From Aquila chrysaetos chrysaetos (lineage: Eukaryota; Chordata; Aves; Accipitriformes; Accipitridae), in assembly GCF_900496995.4 (NCBI RefSeq), contig NC_044006.1:43051620-43115619 (forward strand): a stretch of DNA of 64,000 nucleotides, read 5' to 3'. This document shows, in pieces, positions 1-13,300 of the stretch. The number at the start of each line of letters is the position of its first letter. Positions within the stretch are counted from its first letter, which is position 1. Position numbers and translations under genes: made by a program. The notes below the pieces were generated by a model, which did not search any database, had not been told where the DNA came from, and saw only the letters and a list, made by a program, of their open reading frames with translations.

Positions 1-3000
1 ATGCCCCCAGGTTTTTCTTCTTTATTCTCATCATGGTTTTGTTCAGCAGTAGAGTTGCTACATCAAAGTCAAATAGCGCTCCTGTTTCTCAGCCAAAACT
101 GAGAAGATATCTAACCACCTTCAGCTCAAGGAAAACTGTGAATAATCAGTTTTGATGATGTTCTGGAGAGCACCCAAGTGGCAGGTCATCTAAATCCAGT
201 CATGCAGAATAAAATCTTTCCAGTCTTCCTCAGTGCAACTTATCCTTAACTGATCCTTACTGATCAGTCTTCACAGCAACACACGTCTTCTTCCAGTACC
301 GTACAGCCTGATGGGAACCAAAGATACCCAACAGTTGGATCACTGACTTGTATCAGTGCTGAATCCCGAGATATAATTTCAAGAATAAACACACAGAAGT
401 ATAACATCTACTTCTAATACATTTCCTTTGTTGCCTGGCTGGGAGTTACAGTGTTTGTACTTTTTCTTCTTCATTTTTAAATCATCAGTAGTATAAGCAA
501 GTAGCTTTACAGCTTTGGGCTGAGCAAGAACAAGGTGAGTATCAGATACAATTTCAGGATCTCTGTGGCATTCATTTAATCCTCAATATGTAGGTTTTGG
601 CATCCAAAGTCAAACAACATTTCTGAGATTAGACCCTGGAGAGAAGGAGCCAAAGAGGAATATAAAACAAGCTGAAGGTTTCATCAGCACAAAGCCAGTC
701 GTGGGTGGAGTTGGGTTTTTGAGCAGTGTGCTGTTTTCTTCTAAATGTCTGCTAAGACTGAGGGTACTGATTGAATACAACTGTGCTTGAATGGCTGCTC
801 TGACTACAGAAATTAGTCCTACAGTTGCTGCATGCATGTGTTTAATTATCATGGTCTTGGTTGCTACATGTTTTTATTAGATTGGCTTTTTTCTTTTGTG
901 GCCTTTCACTGATCTGTGTTCACACTTGATGGGGATCGTTCCCTTGAGACAGCAGATCTTTGATCTTCAGGGTTTATTTCAGCTGTCCAAAGCAAGAGGA
1001 GGGAAACACAAGCGGTCACAGGCGTGCACGCGCCCCAGGCTGAGTGTCCCGATGAGAGCAGACTGCACAAACAAAGGTTACTCACCAAGGCACGTCCTAG
1101 GGGAGGCAGGGATCCCTGTTAATTCCTGTCTCCCGGGACACACATCACCTTTAACCAGGCACACCAAGATTGGGAATACAATTTTCCCTCATTCAAGACA
1201 GCACCTAAACCATGTGCACTCTGCCAAAGCCATTTTAAAAATTTGGTTGTTATTTCACATTAGATCAAAGCCCCCAGAAGGACAAACTACACCAAAAAGA
1301 TCTTTGCTAGTTTCCATAAAACAAGCTTAAATGTATAATCCTTTGTTTTAAACCATCTCTTGAGTGTCTTTAGAAATCTTGGAGCTCCTTTTTACACAAC
1401 CATTTGTAGTCAGCTTCGTGTTTCTTTCCAGGAAGCACAAAATTCCGATTTCAACGTTATGAACAAAACAATCTTCATGCTGAGACTGACAACTAAGTGG
1501 TTAAAGACTGGCATAACCACCTTCACTTGCACAGCAAAACCAGTCAATTGTTTATGTGGTTTGTTACTCTCTCCTCAGGAAGGCAGGTGATTTGAAAGAA
1601 ACAGCATAGATTTGGGCCAATGGAGTAAGCAATATTCTTAAACATTTCTGCAAATGAAATCCAATGTTCACTAACATCTGTGACTGCTCTTTGTTTGCTC
1701 ATTTCTCCTTCCTTCCTTTCTATAAATGCTGCCAGTGACCACAACTGAGCTTCTGAGAGCCTTCCTCAGGGATTTATTCCCAAGACCAGCAGGAGTACCC
1801 TTCCCTGAAGACATTCACACCAGAAGTTCCAGCACTAAACCCATCACTTCCATCAGAAGTACAACACACATTCTATAAAGACACTTAGCCCTGCTTTAAA
1901 TCATGGCAGATCCATCACATCCAACAGTAAGTTGTCTCCTTAATTACCTTTACTCTTAATCTTGTGCACCACACACCCCCTCCCTCAAAAATCTATTGCA
2001 AGAGATGGCACCTCAGCGTGATGTTATCCCCTGAACCAGCCTCCTCACTGTTACAGCCTGAATGTTAATCTTCAGACCCAGTGCTCTCCTCCTGCACAGA
2101 TTCGGCAAAATCGAGCACCAGCATGGTAAGAAGCGTTCAAGTTCTTTCACAGTTTGCAAGTTGGCCGAACAGCTATTTCTGCCTTTCCTACGTGAAGGCA
2201 ACAGATCAGATGGAAAAGCCCAATGGATCAGATCTACCTCATAGATGCTCCTGCTCAACTCCATAAATAAGGGACAGAATAAAGGAGCCATCTTGCTGCT
2301 GGAGGTGCCACTGGTGTGACCATTCCCACAGGGGAAACACCACAAGAAGGGAGATGCCCCCCTCCCCGAGCACAGCAGACACTAATGCTGACACTCAGCT
2401 TGCCCTTCCCCACCTTTAAAATCATTTACAGCAGTTATGAACCCCCCCTCACTGTGTGCACAACATCGGAGGCATTTTTATCAAAGGAAGGCTATCAATC
2501 AAGACCAGCTCTTTATCTAAAGGAAGTGATTTAATCGAATGGGCATGAATCCAGAGAAGCCTTATGAACTGAGCTAGGAGGCCAGACCCAACAACCTGAC
2601 ACCTGTGTCACTGGTGTGAAGTTGGATGCAGAGCTCTGAGCACCTGAAGCCTATGATGGGTGGACACCTAACCTACACCCCATCCCCACCACTGGCAGCT
2701 TCAGGGTGCCCTGGGATGCTAGGGACAGAAGGCTCTTCTCCTGGCTGCCATGGCTTGGTGCTCAGAAACCTCAGGAAGATGGTTAATAAAAGCTGGGGTG
2801 TAGGTCTCTTCTTGACAGCCATGACATTGTTGTCCGAAAGCTGTTCATTCAAAACCTACTACCAGAACTATCCTAACCATAAAATAAACAAAAACCACAA
2901 TTGTGTGTATAGTGTTGGCTTTACAAAACTGCAATGGAAGCACTGAAGGCTGCAGCTCTCGTTTTACTCCTAGCGAAACAGAAACATCACCTGGTGCTAG

Positions 3001-6000
3001 GAAGGGCAGAGTACACAGGCATGACTACTCCCATGAGACTGAAGCATATCCTGCCACAGGTTAGCTCCATCCTCACCACTCAAATTTGTGGACGTACACA
3101 AGATACACATGAAACGCATTTGTAGAAACATCAGGATTAATTCTGCAGAATGCACAGGAGTAGTGCTCGCTTTACACCTCAGACTAGCCCAGAAGGTGCT
3201 TTGTGTCTCCTCTCGTTTCAGCACCAGACTTCACCCACAGAGGAATGTCCAGGTACAGCCTGTGGCCAAAGGAGCCGTACTTGCAGAGGCCCAAAACAAG
3301 CATCCCTTACACCACGCCTGTACCCACTGAGCCTATGCTGTCCACAGACAGGACTGAGAAGAGCGGTATTGGACACAATTTGCCTGAAAAATCCTTTCCA
3401 TTGCAATAAGCTGCACCACATGAAGAGATTTGCTGAAGGAGCGGCAGTGGGAAATTTCAGCTATCAAAGGGCTGCGCAAGGCTCACCCGGACAACCTCTC
3501 ATCCACATATGTGGTCACTTCCTTAACGTAAGGATTTTACGCAACTTCTGTCTCTCCAATGAAAACACCATCTCTATCCACAAAGCAGGACCCTTGTTTT
3601 TATTCATCAAGATTTCAGAAACAAAAATACAGATCAGAGCAATTATCCTCAGAGAAAAAGCAACAGCAAAACTGGAATGCATTAGCCATAAATGAGGCAA
3701 TTAAGTCTAACCTTTGCTAACCTGGCAGGTCAATGGTACAAACAGTATGCCAGGAGTTATTTAGGTCCTATAGATGCCCTTTAAAAAGCCAATTATCTAG
3801 AAATGAGTGACTCTCTCAGATGACAATACAGCAGCCCTTCAGAAAGTGCTGGGAGGGCGGTAGGGGGGTCTCTCCGCCTGGCCCACATGCAGCTTTCCAG
3901 TATAATTGAACAGCTCTCACTGTTCAGAGGAAGGCAAAGGTTTCTTTCAGAAGAAGGTCTTTGGAATTAATTACACTGCCTCTTACTGGGGAATGGTAGG
4001 GCACGTTTGCTTGGATGCTATGTCAACATATGAGTAGGTTTTTAAGAGGTATGGAAAAAAGTACAAAGCAAAACAAAAGAAGAGAGGGGACGCAGCAAGC
4101 TGTATAAGAGTGCCAAGTTTTTCAAAAATGCCAGGATGAGATGAAACACAACTAACTGAGCTTGAGTTACTAAGAAAAAAAACCCGCAAGCACTAAAATG
4201 GCTGTCAGGGCATGTATGCAAACCACGGTTACAAAGCGGGTAGGACAGGCATGCCCATGCTAGGACGGGAAAGGAGGGCCTTATTTCAGTTAACTTTCAA
4301 AACTAAAATACTTATCCACATGCTATTTCAGAAAGTGCAGCACATCAATCCCACCCCAGGGACTTCTCCAGGTGACACAGCTGGCCTCACAGCAGCCATC
4401 TTAATCAAGGGATGGGATTCCAGGTCCCAGTATAGATTTGGGCTCAATTATTTTGCCTCAGCCCTGATTATTTTTTAAGTCCGTGAAACAAACTAAACCC
4501 AGGGAAGTGTTACGAATGATGGTTCAGCTGCAGCCCTGACCCAAAACTACACCACCGTTCTCAGACTGGGCAAGAGGGAACCAGGAAAACCTGAAAGGAA
4601 GGCAATGAATTACATTGCTATCTTGTACCCTATCTACGGCGCTCTCCTCTCTCTGCTGTCCCACTTACTCCCGTCTTGCCCCATTGCCTTGAGCATCCAT
4701 CCCATTTGTCCTTCACTTTCTCTTTCCAGCATCTTTAAGCAGCAGAGGCTGTAAAAGGGCACCAGAAAGCATGCTCATGAAATGCATCCCCCAGCAGAAA
4801 AGGAACAGGACAAAAATCACTACCTGCAGCCCCTGCCAACAGGAAGCAAAACCCTGGAGATGAGCCAAAGCCTTGCAGAGAGCCTTTTAAAGCTCAGCCT
4901 TCAGGGTGGCGTGGCCAAACACTCTGGAAGGCAGATCTCTGAATATTACATCTATGAATCAAGATAAGCCCTAGGGCCCACCCAGGCAAGCACTATTTCC
5001 ACTGAAGTGATGAGGCTGCTCACAGTCATAAGCACTACAGTTACTCACACCATGGCTGGCCACCTTCCGGCACCTTCCCAGCTTCAAAGGGTGAGCAGTC
5101 CATAGCCTACAGTCTCCCCCAGGTATTCATCCCTGCTGTTCCGACTATGTCACTGTGACACATAAAAATCAGCACTATTTTTAACCATTGCAATACAAAA
5201 CGGATCTGCAAATTAACAGTATAGATACCACTGGCAGGATATAGGCTACTTTAATGCAATATGCAACACTGCAGGAACAGCAACATGCCTTCTGCATGTG
5301 TGCAGTCAGGAACTATGCTGCTCCCACTATCTGCCCTAGCACCGGGATGCAAGCCAGCCAGGCCAGAGCACACATCCATAGAATATTGCTGCTGCTTGTT
5401 ATGAGACAGGCCCTGACTATCTGCATTATGCACTGCTCTTGAGGACTCATCTCCTCCAGACCACTTTTCTTCTGTTTGTGCAGGATGACAGGCTGGTTCA
5501 CACTGGTTCCAGTGGCACAGAAGACCCACTGCACTTGAAAAGCCTCTAAAGCGGGAAAAGCATGATGCTCTCTGGGTTAGGAAATTGCGTACAAAAGCAC
5601 TGTTACTAGTGTAGGCTCCTGTCCTTGTGTGTACTTGTCTTCACAGGCCAACGAGAGAGAATACAAAAATCCCTAAAACGTCAGCAGAGAACAGGGAGCA
5701 ATTGGAAAGCATGAGATCATAAAACAGTGAAGTACTGCCAAATCATTACATGCTCAGCTTTGACACACAGACTGTATGACTACAGCTTTGGAAAACAAAA
5801 CATGACTCACAGCACCCAATGAAAGTAAAACAAGCAGCAAACCCAACCACACTCATCAGCCCTGTAACTATCCCATACAGCCCCACCCCTCAAAACCCTT
5901 TAATAAACATTTATTAGTTTCTCACCCCAAATTCAGATTTACAACGGTAGACTATTTTCTCCCAGGAGTCCTTTACAGCACACTTCACTCGCCCCCCCAA

Positions 6001-9000
6001 CAGTTACTGGTCTGTAACAGCAGCTGATCTGTACACCAGTCTGTTACAGAGGTGAGCTGAACAAAAAGCATCTCCTGGGGTGTTGAACATTTAATGAGCT
6101 GGGATCTCTTAACAGAAGTAAATTTACAAATTTTATATTTATTAGAGCTCTCAACATAAGCAACTGAAATGCACGGACCATTAGTTAAGCTACTTTTTTG
6201 GTTGATTACTCTATGTTATCAGAACTCCCTATGGTGATCTGACTACACATTACCCTCTATTTAATGGCAGTAAATGTTGGTGTACCTGATCTGACAATCA
6301 TAGAGCTTTACAGTTTCTTTCCGAAGAAAAAAAAAAATCTCCAGAAAAGGTGACCCTATGGTCTTTTCTATGAATCGTAAGACAAAGAGCACACTGAGCT
6401 CTTCTCAGCAACACCAGCCTCCTCTATTATTAACTTCCCACTCAGTCCACTTAATGCATGCCCCACTGACACTGGACCTAGCAGCTTGTTTCTTACAAGT
6501 GCTTAAACAAAGTCCTACCAATTCATCTCTGTTCCCATTGCTATTTTTTTTGCCATTTCATTAACTGCTTAGGTCTGTTTTTTCCCCCCATTTATGTTAT
6601 CACGGCGGTAGTTTTCATATACCTCAAGCCACCTCCTGTTCAATAATCACCAAGGTCTCAATGCCGCTACCGGCTCCATGTTGACTCAGTCCTGCTGAGA
6701 CAGCCCAGGGTTGGGTCTGCTCGTACTACAGCCTGGACATGTGCTGCCATCTACTTATAATGGGAAAAGCATTAGTACAGAGGATAAAAAACCTACAATC
6801 TCTACTTAGCACTTTTGAGATCAATAAGAGCTCTCACTCAGATCTGACCTTTAATCAAGCAACACAGGACAACAACAAAAAAACCCCCCAAGATCCGAAG
6901 ATTACTAACAAGCAGTGCTAGTAAATCTCAAAAGCTTAAGAGACACTCTTTGGAAAACAACAGAAAATGTGGAGGGTAGACCTAACCTAAGTATTTGGCA
7001 TCACTATAGCGCTGCGCTGCAAGCTCAGCAGAACAGATTTTCTTACTTGCAGATGATGTTGTAAATCAGCTCCTTCTGCCATTTAAGCTTTACCCACTTC
7101 AACAAACTGGCAATGAGATGAAAGGAAGAAGGCGCATGGGTTTTCCTTGGAAAATAAAAACTGTGTTTGACTATACATCAAACTAGTTGCTTCTTCAGCA
7201 CCTGGGAACGAATCCTGTCCTCCTGAAGTCATGGCAAGGCTTTTACTGATAAGCACCATAAAGGTGGCGTTCACAGGCCTGTCTTCACACACATGCCTTC
7301 TAGTCTGACGTTTCTCCTCCTCCCTCTATCCTGCATTCGGTGCAGCTTTACTTCACGTGGCAAAAGTGATCACAACAGTTTAGACACACCAGCAGTGTTG
7401 TGGCTGCACATCTAGTGTCCAGCCACAGTTCTCACTAGATACCGTACAGAGCTAAGCTTGATTTCTGCCTCTTCCAAAGACTAACTTTTCAGCCTTCATA
7501 CCACTACTTCCTGAAATAAATCTTTGCTCACAGCACATGCCTCCGCTCCTATTTTTGTGGTGCTTCACGTGATGTTCAGGACCTTGCAGACCCTCAGCAT
7601 CCTCCCTCTCTGCTGATTCTACCCATGTATGACCGGCACCTGCTGCCTTCTCTTTCAGAGCTTGGAGAAGTCATCCTGCTCAGAGACGTTTCTTCAGCAC
7701 CACTGTCCGTCCAAACTTACTATCTCATGTTTAACCATCTGAATTCCCTCAAAACATCCTCTGTGCTGTTTTATATTACAGTCTACCATAAACGTTTTTC
7801 TCCCATTGTGTCCAGTTCCTTAGATATTGCCTACACAGGCACCTGACCAGATCTATGCTGACCAAACAGTTTTTCTCACTGATTTAACCCATTCTTATTG
7901 TTCTGTACATATTGTTCTTTCACAGCTCGTTTATCCCATTTCTTTGTTTTTAACTTCTGGTTCCCACCATTATCAAGCCAAATCTTTTTTTTTTCCTCTT
8001 CCTTTTAAAGGTTTAAAATATTCTTTGTTGATTAATTACATGTTGTTCTCAGTTGCTTTAGGCCAAAGACTCAAGTAACAGGTCAGAATGAGCACACTGT
8101 AATATCGTAACCTACCCCCTCTTTCCTAGCTTGTTAACAAGACTTCTCACCACCACCCTTCCAGTGTACCAACCCCATTCCCCACAGTAATTAATGCCCA
8201 TTTGTGAAGTACTCCTACCGCTTAAACTGCAGGAGGACCTTGTGTGAAGTCAGTGCAAATGAATCCTTCAATCCAACTGCACACCACTGCCAGAAGGTGC
8301 ATGGACACCGGTGCTAAACACTCTCATGAGTGAACACTTTCAACCTCTCCTTGGAAATCCCACAGGTTCAGGAGAACAGGTACCAAGCAGTCCTGTCACC
8401 TGGAAGCATTAAACACATCATGGCGAAGGGTAGCAGAAGGGAGAAAGCTCTGGCAAAAGGGAACAGCACCAAAAATAGAAACCACTTTATCTGAAAGACT
8501 CTTAATCAAAAGCAACCCTTAATAGCAATCCCCAGAAATCACAATGCTCCTTCAATATAATGTCCATGGTGACAATTAGACTGAAGGGAAATTCTTGATA
8601 CAACATTTGAGTTTGGAAATGTAACAAACCTTTGCATTTAGGTCTGTGCAACACCCAGCTTGCCTGCGTCGATTACAGAAAAAGTAATCAAGGAATTACG
8701 TCTTTTCATCTGTTTGGGTTATTCTTGCCTCACAGTGCTGGAACTGACACTGAACTCCCTATTCATTTTTCCTAACAAAACCCAATGATTGCCAGTTGGT
8801 TTCCACACTCAAACCTGAAATAAAAACAAGGATCCCACACAAACCTTGTGCAGCCTTTACCAAGTGACTCTTTTTCTCGGAACAAGTTACAGTAATATGG
8901 ACCTTCTTAGGCAGAGACTCAGCAAACAAAAAAAGCAAGGATTACAATCTCCTTTTCTATTTTATGTCCTGGAACGGCAGCCCAAAGGGTTTGTTTTGTT

Positions 9001-9807
9001 CACTGTAAGACTTCCTTTTGTTTAGCACTTTTGTCAACAAAATTCAGGGATGTCGGAAATGTTCCATCTTTTCTCTGAAACAACCCAGAAATACCAGATA
9101 GGAAATAGGGTTCTGAACATTTAGCATCAATAGCTTTTTGTCCATTTGCCAGGATTTTAAGATAAATCTATTTTACAGACAACCTACAAAAGAGAACTGC
9201 AGATGGTCTTAAAACAAAGAATCATGCTGCCTCAGTTAACCAGATTCATTTGCTTATAATGTATGATCTACTAGTATCCTATTCTTCCATAAAAAATGGG
9301 GTAGGCAAGATAATTTTGTAATATGAAAGCAAACAGAAGCAAAAATTCTAGATGTCATTCTAATACATCTTAGAAGAGTAACAAAAAATCCAACTCTTTT
9401 TACCTTTTGCAAAAGATTACATCATTTATTTAGGAGCTGCACCATCATTTCCAAATGCCTTCTCCACCACAGGAAGTTTCAATTAAATTAGTTATTAAAC
9501 CCAATTAATTAAGGTTGCACAATTTCTATATACAGATGCACTTGTTTTTGTTCAAGGGAGTCTTATTTGCTCTCGGTCCTCTTTCTAATCAACCTAAGCA
9601 AAATCAATATATGAGAGTTGATACAGCCTGTTAGTAGTTGAAGGATGAATTCCAAGTCATTTAGTTATAGTTAATTTGGAAAAAAACTTTCTCTACTACA
9701 CAAAGCCTACCCAAATTGCCATTTTCTCTTATCTGAGAATCGATCATTTGACTTGATGACAGGGAGGGCTGGGGGGATATGTCCCTTCACTCTACTGTAT
9801 TAAATGA
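1..9807. other. Intergenic DNA, no gene recognised
   Basis: AT-rich, many stops in all frames. The longest open frames (plus strand 896-1330, 144 codons; plus strand 3150-3695, 181 codons) show no family motif, no splice-supported extension and no coding-like residue composition. An isolated donor-like AACAAG|GTGAGT at about 533 has no matching exon. By remembered synteny this side would face NPY, which is not in the window. Confidence 0.6.
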
Positions 9808-9812
9808 CTAAT

Positions 9813-10391
9813 TGTATTGGGTCTGGCTGAGACGGAGTTAATAGTCCCCATAGCAGCCCTCACAGAACTGTGCTCTGCATTGGTAGCTAGAAAGGTGTCA
9901 ATAACACACCAGTGTTTTGGCTACTGCTGAGCAGCGCTGGCACAGCACCAAGGCTGTCTCTCCAACATTTTTGCCCCCCTCAATGGCAGGCTGGGGCTGG
10001 GCAAGGTCTTGGGAGGGGACATAACCAGGACAGCTGACTTAAACTAACCAAACAGATATTCCATACCGTATGACATCATCTCAGATACAAAAGCTAAGGA
10101 AAGGGAGATGGAAGGGGGGCATTTTTGTCTTCTGGAGCAACCACTACGCGTACCGAAGCCCTGCTTCCCAGGAAGTGGCTAGACATCGCCTGCTGATGGG
10201 AAGTGGAGAATAACATCATTTGTTTTTCTTTGCTTTCGTGCCCGACCTTTGCTTTCACTTTAATAAACTGTCCTTATCTTGACCCACGCGCCTTTTGTTA
10301 TATTTTCTCCCCCCCTGTCCAGCTGAGGAGGGGGGAGTGATAGAGCGGCTTTGGTGGGCACCTGGCACCCAGCCAGGGTCAACCCACCACA
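9813..10391 (+). mobile_element. Solo LTR of an endogenous retrovirus (TGTATTGGG type)
   Basis: 579 bp beginning TGTATTGGGTCTGGCTGAGA and ending CCACCACA, flanked by a perfect 5-bp target-site duplication CTAAT (9808-9812 and 10392-10396). An AATAAA poly(A) signal sits at 10262-10267, followed by the typical TTATCTTGACCCACG region and a G-rich end. The PBS-like and internal regions are absent, so this is a solo LTR left by recombination between the two LTRs of a provirus. The 5-bp duplication fits class III (ERVL-like) integration. The family name is not certain. Confidence 0.9.
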
Positions 10392-10396
10392 CTAAT

Positions 10397-13300
10397 AAAT
10401 GTTTTCCAGGTAACATTTTAAGTGAGGAAAAGGAGAACTTAGATGATAACAACTTGTTAGAGCTTGAGGAAAACCTCCGGTCACACAAAATGGCCACAGC
10501 TGTTTAGCCAACACTATGAGATCCCACAAGCTGCTCCACAGAAAGCCTAACGTGAAAAGGTTTGCCGTAGTTTTGACTCATCTTCCCTCTCTTCCCACTC
10601 ACATCCCACTAGGTTTTCTAAGTGTTTTTCTTTTGGTTCTTCCATTCAACAGTTCCTTCAGTTTTTTCTCATGTCTCCTACATTCATTCCTTTTCCCCTT
10701 CAAATCCCCTCTTGTCCTTCTCGCCCTTTGTCTCCTGCCTTCTCCCAGTTCACTCCTCCCATTTTTTCCTCTCTAAGTCCATTCCCAGGCAGTTGTAAAT
10801 GTGACTGCTCAGCAGTCGAGCAGAAAGGGAAAACCCAGGCATCAAGGGAACCTTACTACCTAGGCCTAATCTGAAATAGACTGACATGGGAGCAATTAGA
10901 ATGCAATTTTATGTAATAAGATGATTTATTCATTAGTACAAGGCAGGGATAAAAGCTTACAGCTGATGAGAGAAGCAGGTTTGTTACAGCTGTCAGTTCC
11001 ACCAGCAAAATGTATTAGTCATTTAATGTCTTTTTTTTTTTTTTAAACACCAAAAGCATCCTATAATTACATGTATGTGCTCTTCCTTATAGAAGGAGGC
11101 TTTGCACAGAGTTCTTTATTTTCATAATGAAACAGCAACAATTAAAGTGTCATGAGATGATTGGTCTGTCAGTGAGTTTGATTGACCCATGTATTACCAA
11201 ACCCCATATTTAAAAAATATATATATAATAGTAAGATGTTGGACTCAAAATACCTATCTACTTCTCCATAGTAGGAAGGTTAATAAGCATCAGGTACTTC
11301 AAGCGCACTCTTAGCCAAGAGATCTTTACAAAAATTCCAATGGTTTCTTTTCAAGGACAGCTGCATTAACAGGAGTCAGCTCTCATTTCTTTCCTGCTTT
11401 CAAAGCAATTTCAGCATAGAAATCTGAGTACCAACATTTAAAGCACTTCTAAAGTTGGCCTTCCAAACAATACCGGTAAGTCCCAGCCAAAGATCACCAT
11501 GAATAACATCTGCACCACTGATGGCATGTGGAAGAGAATGAGAACCTCAAGGCTTTGGTTCATCATCTCACACACTAGCCACAAAATCTGAGACTCTGTA
11601 GAAAGTGAAGTACTCTGCTTTATCTCTCAGCGATCTTGACAGGAGAGCACAATTCCCCCTTTGCAGTAGCTCCTAGGTAGAATTCACGTTGGATGGGAGC
11701 ACTCAAAGCCTGTCCCATTCCTATGTGCTGGAGAGCAACAGGAACACTTAGACCTCAGCAAAACCATACCTGAACACAGACTCAGCACTTAGTGGGACTG
11801 AACTGGCAGGAAAAACAGGCAGAAAGGACCCTTGCCCAGTACCAAGTCTCCTAGGTCATTCCACCCTCCCCTTACTTCCCATCTGCCCTCCAAGGACTTT
11901 GTCTTCTTCAGAATATGAAATTATGGACTAAGCACCAAAGAAGGGTGCTTATCGCAGAAATGCTGGTGATGGTTCACTTTAAGCAGTATTCTCAACCTGT
12001 ATGAACCAGACTCTGCTCCTGCTATTCACCACCTAGCAGCGGAGAGCATGAGCACCATCATTGCAGTATTATGGGGGGTTTCATTTGGTTTTACATGTCA
12101 GACTTCAGTAATTATATTAGCATGCATGGCCCTGTTAACACTTCAGACAGTGAGATTAAACCCCTAAGACCTAACTTGCATAGAAAGGAACGCAACTGGT
12201 GATTTGTGGAATTGACTAAGGCTGGTAGAAAGACATCATACACTGAACAGAGTGAGGCTTCAGACCAAAAAAAAGTGAAGTGTGACAACAGGAAGGTCAC
12301 CAGGGAAATGAGGAAAAACAAGGAAGACTACGTTCTGTCCGTGGATTTTTCAGTGCAAGGACAACAAGTTGGTAACCCCGTCTTGGATAGGTTTTGGACT
12401 GCTTTAATGCCTGACATAGGTAAATTGCTAAGAACACAATCTCATCTTCAGAAGAAGAGTGTGAAGTCTAGCAATCTGCAGAGCAGGTGCCATGTTTGCA
12501 AGAAGAGCTGTGATAGGTGGGTTATATCTAAAAAAAAAAAAATTGTAAAGAACTTAAACACCTCCTTGATTTTGTTCAAAACAACTCAGATTATTAAATT
12601 CTGTCATTAGATATGCTTTCTTCATGCTCCTTTTGAGAAAGAAAGGTGTCAGAAAAATAAACCCTTTTAAAAAATACACTAACATCTTCCCAGTGTTACA
12701 AATCCCATTCATAGCTGCCCTCCCTGCAAGGACACCTCATTCCTCACTGGAAGGAAATAGTCCACCACTACAACATACTGACCTTGTGACACTATTCAAG
12801 CAGGAGGTACACACAATGGTGGAAGAGGTGTCTGCCTCTATTTAAGCTGCAGAAGTGCTACACAGAAAGAAATAATGAGGACTAGTCATAAAGCACACAA
12901 GACACTTTGTTCTGTACTTTATGAGAAAGCATCAATTGCAGAAGGGAAGGCAGCAGTATAACATGGGAATAGACCGATGCTTTGCACAGACCACAGTGAG
13001 CAATGTGACCAATAGCCCAGATGGGCTACAGGGAAGAGATTTATCAGAAAAATTCTCACTCATTTCAGTTTGGATCTACCGTTCATCACAGCTGACTCTA
13101 CACTCATCACTTAGGACTGCACATCCAATGCATTCTTACAGTACATTGTACTATTTAGAAATGGAAAAGTGTTCATTCACGTAGCTCACTACAGGCTTTG
13201 TCCTGAAACAAGTTACACTCCGTAGAGACTCATCCAGGCACATCCTAAAACCTCTTGCCAATGGATGGCTGACATTTCCCTTGCAGCACCTGTGTCAGGT

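Noticed and set aside
896..1330. 144-codon plus-strand open frame
   Set aside because: Composition is not protein-like and no motif was recognised; probably chance.
3150..3695. 181-codon plus-strand open frame
   Set aside because: No recognisable family, heavily overlapped by open frames on both strands, and no supporting splice or promoter signals.
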